Below are positions 8,671 through 18,362 of a stretch of 31,276 nucleotides of DNA, one piece after another. The stretch's first letter is position 1, and each line of letters starts with the position of its first letter. The notes under the pieces are model-generated. The model saw nothing but the letters and a program-made list of their open reading frames with translations. It ran no database searches and had not been told where the DNA came from. The position numbers and the translations under genes are program-made. The DNA comes from Chara braunii (Eukaryota > Streptophyta > Charophyceae > Charales > Characeae). The stretch spans positions 846,937-878,212 of the forward strand of contig BFEA01000141.1 of assembly GCA_003427395.1 (NCBI GenBank). Direction: 5' to 3'.

Positions 8671-10443
8671 TGCAAATCTCAATTCCATCTTCCCTCCCTG
8701 AACAGTTTCCACAACTTTCTTGAAGGTTTCAATTTGCCCGTCCTCATCCTCGAGTTTACCAAGGGCTCTCATTATTTTCGAAACTTGATTTCTTCTCACT
8801 TAAATCTCTTCTTTTGCTTCTCGTTTTTCTTCCTGCTTTAATCTCCTAACTCTTTCAGCAGATTCCTCCTTCCTGATTGAATTAGCAGATAGTGGATGCT
8901 TGAAATCATTTTTCGTACCGACCATAAAGGTTTGCTCTTGAGCAATCTCTGGATCCTGTAGACTGATCCAAGATGACCCCTCATGACTGAAAAATTGGAC
9001 CGCCTCCATCCTATGCAAAAATGGAGTTCCCAAGATACAGTCATGATCTAGATCAGGTACTACAAAACCCAGTAACTCCACAGTTATTGCCCCAACCTTG
9101 ATAGGCAAATTATCAATGAATCCTGCCACAAACAACTCTCCTGCAATATTACTCAGTACATTATGTGCAGGTATGTCGATTGATAAATTACAAGCTTCCA
9201 TCATTCTTCGTGAAAGAAGTATCATCTGTGCCTCAGAATCTACTAGGGCTAAAATCTTCACTTGATTGATGCGAATCGTAAGATGCGCACAACCCATGGT
9301 TGCAAATCTCATCTTACAACCTAGCAGTGATCTATTCACTTGGTTGGGAAAGACTGACCCCAAATAAATAACTTTCACTTTCTTCTTCTCAATTAACCTC
9401 TTCAATTTTTCCCTCAGTTTGGGTGCTAATGTCATTGCTTCCTTGAAAGACAGTGTTACTTCCGTTTCTTCCAGCATCTTGGCAATTACATCAGAAATCA
9501 CTGTCCCATCATCCTGATCACTCTTGAGAACAAATTTTTTCTTTCTCCCATGTTCATTTTTTTCCTGTGTACGTTCTGGTTCAGGATCATCAAGGATGTC
9601 GATAAGTGATTCCTCAACCTTCTTTCTTTTCTTTTCTTCTATCATTTGAGGTGTCATACGGGTTTGGTGGTTCTTTACTTCACCAACCATGACACTAGGT
9701 TCCATGATGAGTTTTTGGGTTAGATCACCATGGAATGACATCATGTTAGCCAGGAAATGAGCCATTTCATTGGAAGAGGACTCTACTAATCCAGAGAGAT
9801 TCTGAAAAGTAGGGTTCCCTCCAAATGAAGACTCACTTGTTGATGCCTCACTAGGCTCACACTTTGTCAATGTTAAGGACTGTAGAGACAACTCAATCAT
9901 GGTATGAGTGTCATCTGCTCTTTGTACCAGTTCATTAAGCAAGTCTCCGGTGAGGAAATGAACATTCACATTGGTCTTTCTCTTCTTCTTAATCTTCATC
10001 TTTTCATCATGTTTAAGAGCAAGAAGTCTCATACCTCCCGGATGTCTGCGATTCAACTTATTCCATGAGCTATCACAGACATGGCTCATTGCATCTTTCT
10101 TTGTCACCCCACTCCTTACATCCTCCTCAAGAGGCTTGCAATAGGTGGTACTTTGTCTACTTTCGTCACAATAGTAGCAAGTAAAACTCCTCTTAGGACG
10201 CTCATCATATTTTCTTCTCTCTCTGTTTCCTCCATCACCATCCTTCCCATTCCTTTTGGTTCTGGACGAATACCCCTTCTTACCATGATTTTCGTTGTCA
10301 TCATTATCGTCGTCATCCTCCTCACTTTCAGCCCGTTTCTTTCCCCTTTCATCCACAGCATGCGTTGCAGGCCTTGCAGGCATAAAGTTAGCCATCACTT
10401 TCTGAAGAATATTCTCATTAGTCAAATTGCCCCCTCTATTCAT
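8671..10443 (-). pseudogene. Gag C-terminal/nucleocapsid and aspartic protease
   Basis: Open from 10443 to a TAA at 8800-8802, then readable in the same frame to about 8671. A highly acidic and basic stretch (residues 38-85) precedes a zinc-knuckle remnant, Cys89-x2-Cys92-x9-Cys102, in which the expected His97 is Gln. A long linker follows. The retropepsin-like protease starts at ILALVDSEAQMILLS (residue 397) and its second strand is ILGTPFL (470-476). The active-site triad normally reads D-S/T-G; here it is D-S-E (codon 9232-9234, GAG), so the protease should be dead. Same frame as the gag piece upstream, separated only by TGA 10459-10461. Confidence 0.8.
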
Positions 10444-10458
10444 TCCATTCTCAGTCTC

Positions 10459-11106
10459 TCAATCCTTGGCCAAAGTACTGATCTGATCCAATGACCATTT
10501 CTTATGGGAGACAGTAGGTAGAGTTCTTATGATTGCAACCATTTCATCCCATCTGAGAGGATAGTGTTGAGCTTGATTAAGAACTGGTTGTCTTTCAGTG
10601 TCAGTAAAATTTGTCAAAAATATATGGCATCTCTGAGTTTCGTCCAAATATGAAATTCTTCTTGCTGTTCGAATGAAGGTCTGAAGAAAAACATTAAAAA
10701 TGTCATATTTAGCTCTCCTAATGTTAAGTAAATCCTTAATCGTGGTTGGAACTGAATCTTTCTCAAATTCCTTTTTCAGTCTCTCCTTGACTTCTTCCCA
10801 AGTAGTAGCACCTTCCATTAGTTCCGGAACTGTCAATCTTGAGTCGGTATCACAATAAGATAGGAGGTGCTTAAGCCGTTGCTTATCTGTCCAGCCATAA
10901 CTTAGTTCAAATAACTCATACTCATCTAGGAAGTCATTAACTTGGGGTCCTCTGAAGCAGGGAATTCTCTCATCCGGCCTCTTCGCTCTTGCAATGTCTG
11001 ACCCTCCTTTTATAGTATCAAATCTCTCGACCAGTTCCCGTATAACCCCAACCAAGGCCTCTTCATTGGTCCCTGCAGATGTACTTGGTCTTGCTCACCC
11101 TGCCAT
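10459..11106 (-). pseudogene. gag: Gag capsid region of element 1
   Basis: The likely start is the ATG at 11106 (MAG, then TGA at 11095-11097, then ARPSTSAGTNEEAL). The uninterrupted part runs from about 11094 to the TGA at 10459-10461. It contains IPCFRGPQVNDFLDEYEL and GWTDKQRLKHLLSYC, a helix-rich pattern typical of Ty3/gypsy capsid (retrotransposon gag domain), and later TWEEVKERLKKEF. It continues in frame into the nucleocapsid-protease piece. Both stops could each come from one C-to-T or G-to-A change. Gag packages the RNA into particles. Confidence 0.8.
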
Positions 11107-11176
11107 CTTGACCATAGATTTTTCCCAAGTATTCCTTTCTCTTGCTGTGACTCTTGTCCTCTTTCTTTTCTGTCCT

Positions 11177-11446
11177 TCAATCTCTTACTCTTCTCGCAAG
11201 AGATACAGGCTCGTTCCTCTCTTCTCTTGTCTGCTCTACCCCCTGAGAGTTCTGTACATATAGGGTATAAGCAATAATTGATTGGGTAGTGATCAAGGAC
11301 AGTGCAATCCTTCTCAGCCTTCCAATGTAATTTTCAATCAATTCTTTCTCATCATCCCTACTAAGTCTTCTGTCATACCCCTTTATAGTACCCCGAATCA
11401 TAAAATATCGAGTCAGGTCTATAATCTCATAATCAAATTGCATCAT
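11177..11446 (-). CDS. Leader ORF B2, unknown B-family protein
   Basis: 89 codons from ATG-ATG at 11446, immediately after the TAA of ORF B1 (TAAATG). It is in the same frame as B1, so the two could once have been one ORF. The domain reads RGTIKGYDRRLSRDDEK, then ALSLITTQSIIAYTLYV, and ends NEPVSLARR. B1 matches it along its length (GTL-x4-DRNLSxxDE, ALRITTDQTEINYLLKV, ERVSLARR), so the two arose by tandem duplication. It ends 70 bp before the gag ATG. I do not recognise the family. Confidence 0.6.
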   Translation of the reverse strand: MMQFDYEIIDLTRYFMIRGTIKGYDRRLSRDDEKELIENYIGRLRRIALSLITTQSIIAYTLYVQNSQGVEQTREERNEPVSLARRVRD

Positions 11447-11737
11447 TTATAGCCCGTTGTTGATCCTTCTTGCAAGAGAGACCCGTTCCTGAAAAGTGTG
11501 GTATGATACTCTCTCAGTAGTTCCCACTTTCACCACCTTTAACAGATAGTTTATCTCAGTCTGGTCAGTGGTAATTCTCAAGGCAGAATCTCCCATGCGA
11601 TCCAAGAAAGGCTGCAAAAACTTAAGTTCATCAAGGGTAGAAAGATTTCTATCAGAGATCCGAAGAGTCCCTTCTATCTTGACTACCCTGCCTTCTAACA
11701 CAACTCCTAGTGTCAGCTCTTTAGTCAAACTAGGCAT
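11447..11737 (-). CDS. Leader ORF B1, unknown B-family protein
   Basis: 96 codons from an ATG at 11737 that begins 2 nt after the stop of the A1 frame (TAG 11740-11742, then CA, then ATG). It reads MPSLTKELTLGVVLEGRVV, then a domain matching ORF B2 and, at its end, ERVSLARRINNGL. The TAA at 11447-11449 abuts the ATG of B2. Intact for its length. It is probably alpha/beta from its alternating hydrophobic pattern; no motif, signal peptide or membrane segment is seen. Function unknown. Confidence 0.6.
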   Translation of the reverse strand: MPSLTKELTLGVVLEGRVVKIEGTLRISDRNLSTLDELKFLQPFLDRMGDSALRITTDQTEINYLLKVVKVGTTERVSYHTFQERVSLARRINNGL

Positions 11738-11739
11738 TG

Positions 11740-12288
11740 CTAATCATCATAAGCAACATTTGAAAGGTAGATCTCAGGTTGGACATAATCAGGGATCTCG
11801 AATCTGCGTTCAAAGGTACTCAGGAGTAGGGATTTTATTATCACAGTGGAGTCTTTTTCTCGTGCTCTACCAATCTCAGCGATGGCTTCTAACAGAGGCA
11901 TCCAATCTCTCCTACCTTCAAATCCCTTAGCAATTGAGAACTCAGAATGCCTCTCAAATTTTCTTACTTCTTTCCCCCAGGTTACTTTTCTCTTTAACTT
12001 TTCAAGTCACTCCTTGGTTCTTATGGGACTAATATAAGCACATGTCTGACACTTCAAGTAGTCATCTTCCTTTTCCAAACCTGTTGTTACATAGATCCGT
12101 ACGTCCAGGCTGCCAGTAGTCAGGAATTTGACCACTGGAATGTGAAATATTATGTGTCCTCTCTCACAAGTCTCATACGTCAGGATCACAAAAGGACTAT
12201 CACATCCTATCACCTCATAGAGTCTACCTCTCACAGTAGTTATCTCGGCTACTGAGAGTATTCTTCTTGAGCTCTCTCCACTTTCCAT
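11740..12288 (-). pseudogene. Leader ORF A1, unknown A-family protein with one internal stop
   Basis: One frame from ATG 12288 to TAG 11740-11742, interrupted by TGA 12007-12009. The N-terminal part (VRGRLYEVIGCDSPFVIL, then FLTTGSLDVRIYV) and the C-terminal part (GRRDWMPLLEAIAEIGRAREK, then FEIPDYVQPEIYL) follow the same order as ORF A2 and the LTR ORF A4. The C-terminal part after the stop has no start codon, so it is easily missed in an ORF scan. Its ATG lies 40 nt inside the end of A2 in another frame, and B1 starts 2 nt after its stop. Family not recognised. Confidence 0.6.
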
Positions 12289-12806
12289 GCAAACTTTATC
12301 ATGGCATACCAATTGTTTTTAGATAGATTGATATCAGGTAAGGGAGGGACTGAGAATCCATCAAAGACAGTAAATCGAGTCGACCCATTGAAGCATTTGT
12401 TCTCTCCCTCAAGCATCTCTTTCTCTCTCAGTACTACCTCTGCAGCAAATCCCCAACATCTCTCACACACTGCATCAGCACTTCTTTCTTTTGGGACATA
12501 AATTCTTACGTCATACACATCCAGGTCTGTGAAATAGAATGTAAGTACATACAATCGTTCCTGCTCCCATCCGCTCTCGACCATCTCATACCTGACAACT
12601 TCATACGGAAATGCCTCTCTCTTGCTTAGAGTATTCAGCGACCTTAGGAGACATTCAACCTTCTTTTGACTTGGACCCGAACCTCTGCCAAAATTTGACC
12701 TTCTTTGTCAAATTACTTCTGCTGAAATTTCTTCAGCTCTCATGTCCACCGTTTCTTCTCTCTCTGGTCAATACCATGTTGATTATCGACAGTCAGCTAG
12801 ACTCAT
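12249..12806 (-). pseudogene. Leader ORF A2, unknown A-family protein with three early stops
   Basis: Frame from an ATG at 12806 that overlaps the end of A3 by 14 nt. It has stops at TAA 12783-12785, TGA 12768-12770 and TGA 12708-12710, then is open to 12249. The readable part gives LRSLNTLSKREAFPYEVV, FTDLDVYDVRIYV, a CERCW pair of cysteines, FSVPPLPD and NNWYAMIKFAWKVERAQ. The A-family signature is a D(V/I/L)RxYV strand after an acidic FxDxx turn, then W/E-rich helices, then VPxLPD and a Trp-containing helix. Function unknown. Confidence 0.6.
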
Positions 12807-13145
12807 CACAATAGCTGTCAGGTATAGGAGGGATTAAAACAGTTTTGTATGTTACTGGCATTATACCCCATTCCACTTTCTTTTTTTGCTTGATCAGGTC
12901 TGCCTTTTCATCATAGATAAATTGGATCACGATCTCCCATAACCAATTAAAATCCTCACCATCATTGCTGTCTCCTTCCTTGACATATGGGCGGATATCA
13001 TAGATATCTCCCTCCAAGAAATGAGTCAGCACTACGCAGATGGTCGAGCCACAAGAATGATAGCCCCAACAAGCCTCATACCTGTAAGAAAATATCCTCT
13101 TGTAGCAAATTTAGACAATTTTCTCAGAGCACCGTCGACCAGCAT
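12793..13145 (-). pseudogene. Leader ORF A3, unknown A-family protein, frameshifted near its start
   Basis: A start at ATG 13145 reads MLVDGALRKLSKFATRG, then the family continues in another frame (KRIFSYRYEACWGY) from about 13105, implying a frameshift. The downstream frame is open to TGA 12793-12795 and contains FLEGDIYDIRPYVKEG and VLIPPIPD, matching A4 in the LTR (FADDTIHDLRPYLKKG). It lacks the last Trp-helix part seen in A2. It is the first internal ORF after the primer site, behind a 330-nt leader. Confidence 0.55.
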
Positions 13146-13475
13146 CTGTCCCGATCCGTCCCACTCTCTTCCTTTCAATTTTTTTTTTACTTTTTTTTTT
13201 TAGTGTTTTGGACGAAAATTTGGCATACCTGGTGTCAAGCTCGATTCTCTCCAGTCAATAATGTCAATCTCCTTTTCCCGATCCATTGTGGTACCTCACA
13301 TAAGGAAGAAATAAATCACAGTTAGCAGTCGTGATTCTCAAGAAAATCGAGACTTAAATGAGAATAAATAAATTTAACATGAAGCTCACAGAAATATCAA
13401 CAGTTCTCACGTCCTAATCAAGGCTCAAAGATGATGATGACCCTAGTTCATTCCGGACACGAAAATTTTTTCATG
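13146..13475 (-). other. Untranslated leader between primer site and first leader ORF
   Basis: About 330 bp with no ORF and a T-run pair (plus strand) at 13181-13201. Next to the primer site GGACACG (13455-13461) pairs with CATGTCC (13472-13478, reaching three bases into the primer site). This is the usual location of packaging or dimerisation signals in retroelements, but no such signal is identified. Confidence 0.4.
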
Positions 13476-13493
13476 TCCCCGGCAACGGCGCCA
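13476..13493 (-). promoter_or_regulatory. Primer binding site, tRNA-Asp type
   Basis: The minus strand reads TGGCGCCGTTGCCGGGGA, complementary to the last 18 nt of the plant-type tRNA-Asp (ending CGGCGCCA). Plant Athila/Tat elements use the same site. Four T bases separate it from the LTR terminus at 13498. The identical 18 nt occur on the plus strand at 21178-21195. Confidence 0.9.
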
Positions 13494-13674
13494 TTTTTGT
13501 CGTACAGTCCGCTTCTGGCGACCGGAAAGCCAACAGGCTGTCACGCAGGATTTTGTATGTGATTGCAATAAATAAAATAAATTAAATAATGCAAATCCCT
13601 TCCTGTTGTGTGTGTCCGGCTTCGAGCGAAACCCTTCAATTGCGATCTTCGCCGGTCCCCGGTCTTAGAAATCT

Positions 13675-13680
13675 TTTATT
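13675..13680 (-). terminator. Candidate poly(A) signal near the inner end of the LTR
   Basis: The minus strand reads AAAATAAAAG, containing AATAAA, 177 bp before the LTR end. If used, the R region would run from the TATA-proximal start (about 19510) to about 13650, some 5.9 kb, leaving a short U5. The hexamer alone is weak evidence. Confidence 0.3.
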
Positions 13681-14078
13681 TTGATTCGGAACAACAGAGA
13701 ATTACGCAAACAATAATCATAAAGTTTTGGGGTGCTATGCATGCAATAGTTATGTCAATCTGATTTTGAAAACTGTGACAAAACATCCTCGAAGGCAATC
13801 ATCGAGCAAGAATAATGCAGAAAATAAGACTGATTGACTCGAGCAAAGACATGGGCAATTGGATAAGGGAAGAATGAGAACTCATAATAATCCCAGAAAG
13901 TACATGTAAACGAGTATGGTCAGCACCTCTCAAGAGTCCTCACTCATCCCTCTGGTCAGTCTCTCTCAATATATCTTTTCACCGATCTCCTCTGGTGCTG
14001 AGACCCACGCCCTCGTACAATCTGAGACTGAGGCTTCGTGACTAGAAGCCACCTGTAGCCAGCAAGCTCTGAGCAAGG

Positions 14079-14669
14079 TCATCCGAGGCACATGACATGG
14101 TAATTAACCATAGAGCGACATTCCTCCCACAATGTAGGCANCCCATCCACTGAAAAGACCCCTCGTCTGAGGTAGGGATACTCGGTGGGCTCAGTCAATG
14201 CCTCAATGTCGATCACCGCCGGAGAGAGGTACCTCTTTGCCAAACCGATTACGTCCAGCCAACTCGTGCCATCAGTGAGAAGAGAAGGGACTTGAGGCCT
14301 AGGATAGTCACTATAAGGCATCGGCCCGAAGCTGTGGATCAACATCGTGCCACTCTCATCGAGCTCCCTCTCTCTCTGCTCAAGGTATTCGGTGACTGAG
14401 ATCCAGACTAGGTCGAAAAGTTCATGAGCCTCCTTGCCCTTCTTCAGGTAAGGCCTTAGATCGTGGATAGTGTCATCAGCAAAGCTGGTCTGGACAACGA
14501 AGATTGACAGATCTCCCTGTCTGAAAGCAATGACACTAACATAATGATAACGGAATGACTCCTTGCATGAAAACTGGTTGAGACTGGCCAACACTGACTC
14601 ACTGACCGGCGTAGACTGAACTGTGCTAATGAGTACTGTTGCCAGTGCAGACCAACCAGATGGTCTCAA
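14079..14669 (-). CDS. ORF A4 inside the 5' LTR, unknown A-family protein
   Basis: 196 codons from a TTG; no clear ATG, and the frame is open a little further upstream, so the start is unsure. It contains LASLNQFSCKESFRYHYVSV, FADDTIHDLRPYLKKG, a WISVTEYLEQRERELDE helix, QVPSLL and SWLDVIGLAKRYLSPA, in the same order as A2, plus an extra C-terminal stretch. It is the best preserved A-family copy, broken only by one N base (14141). It lies in the LTR rather than in the internal region, so the complete 3' LTR should carry a second copy. Function unknown. Confidence 0.6.
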   Translation of the reverse strand: MRPSGWSALATVLISTVQSTPVSESVLASLNQFSCKESFRYHYVSVIAFRQGDLSIFVVQTSFADDTIHDLRPYLKKGKEAHELFDLVWISVTEYLEQRERELDESGTMLIHSFGPMPYSDYPRPQVPSLLTDGTSWLDVIGLAKRYLSPAVIDIEALTEPTEYPYLRRGVFSVDGXPTLWEECRSMVNYHVMCLG

Positions 14670-14689
14670 AGAACTGGTTACAAGACTAA

Positions 14690-15190
14690 TTGCAGGAAGC
14701 TGATTGTTGGAAACTGATTGCTAGAAACTGATCACTAACAACTGATTGTTGATGATTGATTGNTGTTTTGAATAGTTGTTCCAGATTGCCGTTTCCAACT
14801 GCAGTTTTTGATTACTAAATCACTTGCTGAATTAATGATGTGTATGCTGAACCGATTGCCGATTCGATTGCAGATTCTGTTGCTGATTTGATTGCAAAAC
14901 TNCTTACTNAACTGATTGCAAAATTNCTTACTGATCTGATTGCAAAATTGCTTACTNATCTGATTGCCTTTCAGATTACCANTGGTCAGAACACTTGATC
15001 CTGNNTGCTTNGACTGATTTCTTGCTGATCCGATTGCTGTTCTGNAAACAGACTGGCTGTTGTCGGTTTTGTCGGTTAATTAACNCGACCGACAGACNGC
15101 CTAGAGAACTAGATAGGAGTCACTTANCCACCGNCTGGATACTTGTCTGAGAATNAGATGTATGCTGCTCNGTTACAACCGCGACACTGG
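14690..15190. repeat. Low-complexity CTGATTGC tandem repeats with many N bases
   Basis: Short imperfect repeats of the CTGATTGYTGATTG type from 14690, including a clear unit of about 25 bp (TGATTGCAAAATTNCTTACT) repeated three times at 14883-14966. The N bases recur at equivalent places in the units, which suggests collapsed or heterozygous repeat copies in the assembly. The rest up to 15532 holds no gene that I can support. Confidence 0.6.
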
Positions 15191-15532
15191 GTTCACTAAA
15201 AACTTAGTCATGTTCTGATCTCTGCCAACAAAACTAAGCACTGTGCATTAGTAGTTGTGTTCAGTGTTGTCCACTGTTAAAGGTGTTGAGTACCGAGAAC
15301 CATGTATCACTTACTGATTAGATCCGGCGACGAGATCCTTTAGAAGAGAAGGATGAAAGAATGCAAATTGCTNAGAGATCCTGATAATACCGAAGCTAGT
15401 ACTTGGCTAGCCTTGCTGTTCAGTCGAGATAGTCTGCGATAGCTCACTCGAGAGTGACCAAACACGCGCAGGCAGGGCTATTCTCAGAAGACTGTAATTA
15501 CTTAGACAAAACTATTGACGAACGACTTCCTT

Positions 15533-15982
15533 TCACTTTGCCTGCTCAATAAACTCAGTGCGTGAAATTGTGCTATGCAACTCCCCGTTGGACCCATTGA
15601 AATAAATAGTATACTCAACGACACCCTGTCCTCTCACCAAATCCCGTGTATGTTCCCTCATCATCTCGATTTGGGAAGGTGCATCTCTGATAGCGCTCTC
15701 TTCCCATTTTTCCACTTTGTCCTGATGTAGCGTAGGCGTAATTCTCATCGTGCTTTTCCCGATCTCTCTGCTAGATTCCATCGCACTGGCCATGACTGAC
15801 CCGTACCCACTCCTGGTATGTCTATTTTCCGTTTTGAAATGGTTAATGATGACCAGTGCAGTAAATCCGTGACCAAAGAATGTTAATAATAGTTCAAGTG
15901 TCTGATAATTTTCTCCTGGTCCGAACACTAACTGTTGGCTAGAGGCTTCTGAGTGCTGAACTAGGGTCAAACTTGCTGACAA
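15533..15982 (-). CDS. ORF B3 inside the 5' LTR, possible B-family protein
   Basis: 149 codons, uninterrupted. The C-terminal half (HTRDLVRGQGVVEYTIYFNGSN, then EFIEQAK) resembles the C-terminal part of B2 (ALSLITTQSIIAYTLYV, then VSLARR) in spacing and hydrophobic pattern. The N-terminal half (TLELLLTFFGHGFTALVIINHF) has no counterpart in B1 or B2. The relationship is tentative. It lies upstream of A4 in transcription order. Function unknown. Confidence 0.45.
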   Translation of the reverse strand: MSASLTLVQHSEASSQQLVFGPGENYQTLELLLTFFGHGFTALVIINHFKTENRHTRSGYGSVMASAMESSREIGKSTMRITPTLHQDKVEKWEESAIRDAPSQIEMMREHTRDLVRGQGVVEYTIYFNGSNGELHSTISRTEFIEQAK

Positions 15983-16723
15983 TTACCCTTCTTTGCATAC
16001 TTCTCTTGATGTTATTCTGCCTATTGGAAAAAATCCCGCAACTCTCACGTTTTCACTATTTTAACCCTGAAAAAAAAACAGGCTCAAAAAGAGAAAGGTG
16101 AGTATAAATAGTTAAACACATTAACAGATCTTGTGTGGATACGTTTTCTGATGGAGACTCACCCCTCACTACCCATTTTTCCTTTGTACCGCTCTCGGCG
16201 GACATGCCGAGCGATCTTTAGATATTGGCCTAGCTACAGTATCATCATAGCCCAATCTATAATTGAACACCGCCTGAAAACTTCAGAACCCAAGGTATAG
16301 GCCCTTAAGCCTAGGCGGCCCAAACAGGGAGTATAGCCAGAACTTGTAATGTTCATTCGGATGTTTGTCCCTTCTTACCACAGTCGCCGATTCAGATCCG
16401 AGAACGTAGCCAANCTCATGTATAGCTTAGCTACCTTCAGTTCAGGACCCGCTCTGACCCTTATCTTAATAGATTAGAGGTTTGCATAGCAAGTCAAGGA
16501 AAGACCTGATAGCCCCCCCTGACATACAGAAAACTCCTACAAATTTTTAGTAGTGCCGAGGGTTTGTCTCTAACTAATAAGATAAGTCGGCAATAAGATA
16601 AAGGTTAATCAATCACCATCAAGCAAAAACTTGACGAGAATATAAGAGATCTTTCTCAGCACTAACTTCCCTCTTTCCATTTATTCAAAGAAAGTAACAC
16701 CATGGAAAAACATAATCTAAGAA
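15983..16723. other. LTR stretch without a supported gene
   Basis: Mixed sequence between ORF B3 and the 16724 ORF. No long frame, clear repeat or RNA gene is seen. Confidence 0.4.
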
Positions 16724-16984
16724 TCACCCCCGCATTTTCATTAGCAGAGTGAGCCCATCCAACGAGCCCACAAATAAGCCTGAACTTATGCGATCAAAAA
16801 CCCGTCCATGACCATCAAGCTCGCAAGTACATTCAGTTGGACACCCATCCACATACACGCACACAAACTTTTGCGGGCTTGTATAGTCATACACTTGATT
16901 TGTCTCAGGACACAAGCGAACTCGTACCACTATTTGGCGACCATTCAATGAGGTGAGTACGCAGGCGAGCACATGCAAGCTCAT
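16724..16984 (-). CDS. Small ORF in the LTR, doubtful
   Basis: 86 codons from ATG 16984. The reading has ordinary composition (VLTSLNGRQIVVRVRLC, KFVCVYVDG, CTCELDGHGRVF) and several cysteines, with some A/B-like alternation of hydrophobic residues. There is no convincing match to the leader ORFs, so it may be a chance frame. Confidence 0.25.
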   Translation of the reverse strand: MSLHVLACVLTSLNGRQIVVRVRLCPETNQVYDYTSPQKFVCVYVDGCPTECTCELDGHGRVFDRISSGLFVGSLDGLTLLMKMRG

Positions 16985-17007
16985 ACCCTTCGCCCCCCCA
17001 CACCCAC

Positions 17008-17046
17008 GCAGTCACCCGATGCAGTCACACGGTGCAGTCATGCAGA
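17008..17046. repeat. 13-bp tandem repeat, three units
   Basis: GCAGTCACCCGAT, GCAGTCACACGGT and GCAGTCATGCAGA follow without gaps. Related GCAGT/TGCAT pieces continue to about 17130. Confidence 0.6.
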
Positions 17047-18212
17047 GTGCCCACTTGCAGAATGTCCATACACTGCCATCGCACAGTGTGCCCGTACAAT
17101 GCATCAGTTCGATGCAGCACGCTATGCGGTCACGCGCGGCGAGATCATACAACGTAACCACGTGGGGCAATCAACATTTTGTAGTCTCACACTGACAAAA
17201 AAAAAAAAAGAGAAGAAAAAGCCAGGGCTCCAATTATATCTGTAATCTCTGTCTTTGAAGGGCTTATGCACACAGATACACTGGTTGCACCATCCCCCCC
17301 CCCATCTCTCTTTGATGTTATCGGGTGATCAAATAATCCACCCAATACAAGGGGACACATATAATAGACGAATGTCGATGCCAAGACTATCCAGCAGCTC
17401 CAACCCCATTAATTCTCTCAATTTGTGGTCTATATTTTGTATTCCTCCTGCGGCTTGCACTTTTCAGATTGTCATTATGAGACAGGGGTCTTTCCCTGTT
17501 CACCCGGTCACGCAGTCTACTGCTGCCCTAACCTTTGCCTAGTTGTAAGATGATCGGTTATCAATGATCAATCATCCCAATCAATTAAAAACAGCAGAAG
17601 GAAACAGAACTGATGATAATAGGACATAAGAAATTCTCTTGCAATGTCGCCCGCCTTTTCTGAGGGTTTGGTCAGGATACTCACATGGAAGAGTGTCAAT
17701 GACTTTGATAACATCGCGGATCAGAAGTCACTTGAGAGTAGCAAGACAGGTAGTCATCAACGCAGGCGCACCAACCAATAAGTGAAAAACGCTCTCAGAG
17801 GAGTGAGACCCTCACAACGACTAGTTCTTAACCAAACGACTCACGCATACTTCGCCCAGTATAATGATGACACCAATAAGACCGCCTGCGCTGAACTCTC
17901 TACTCCCTCCACCCTTCCTCTCACTCTTCTCTCTCGTTTGCCGACCACCAGCAGAAGCATGCCAAAACACCTTCTGGCTGAGATCGAGCCGTCAGGCGTC
18001 CACTAGACGGGGTTCGTAAAAAACTAGCAGCGTCCCTCGCACTAAAAGGAACTTATTCATACCTGCTTCTTTCACATTCTTACATCGTAGTTGCTCGGTG
18101 CGTGAGCTGAAAGTGTTTTAAGACTGATTACTCAGGAGAGGCGTGCGAGATAAAACAGAGACGAGTCACTTCTGGTGAATACTCAAGGAATCACGGAGGC
18201 TGGTTGCTCCGG
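17047..18212. other. LTR stretch without a supported gene
   Basis: Contains homopolymer runs (A at about 17199-17210, C at about 17296-17304) and no ORF or RNA gene that I can support. Confidence 0.4.
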
Positions 18213-18362
18213 CGTGTCANAGAGGCTCATCGTGGCTTATCAGTCTTGAAGTACCCTGAGCGAGTGTGAAGACAAACAGTTGACCGACATGTCACGGAGG
18301 TTCGCCGCGGCTTATGAGTCATGAAGTACTCTGAGCACGTGTAGAGGCAACGGTTGAAGTCA
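18213..18362. repeat. Diverged 75-bp tandem duplication in the LTR
   Basis: Units 18213-18287 and 18288-18362 share GTGTCAnAGAGG/ATGTCACGGAGG starts, CGYGGCTTAT, GAAGTACYCTGAGC and a GTTGA end. One N base lies in unit 1. Confidence 0.65.

Noticed and set aside
13090-13102. TTTTCTTACAG as a 3' splice site in the leader (minus strand)
   Set aside because: The A-family reading continues through it in frame (FSYRYEA), so it is more simply coding sequence. No donor was found.
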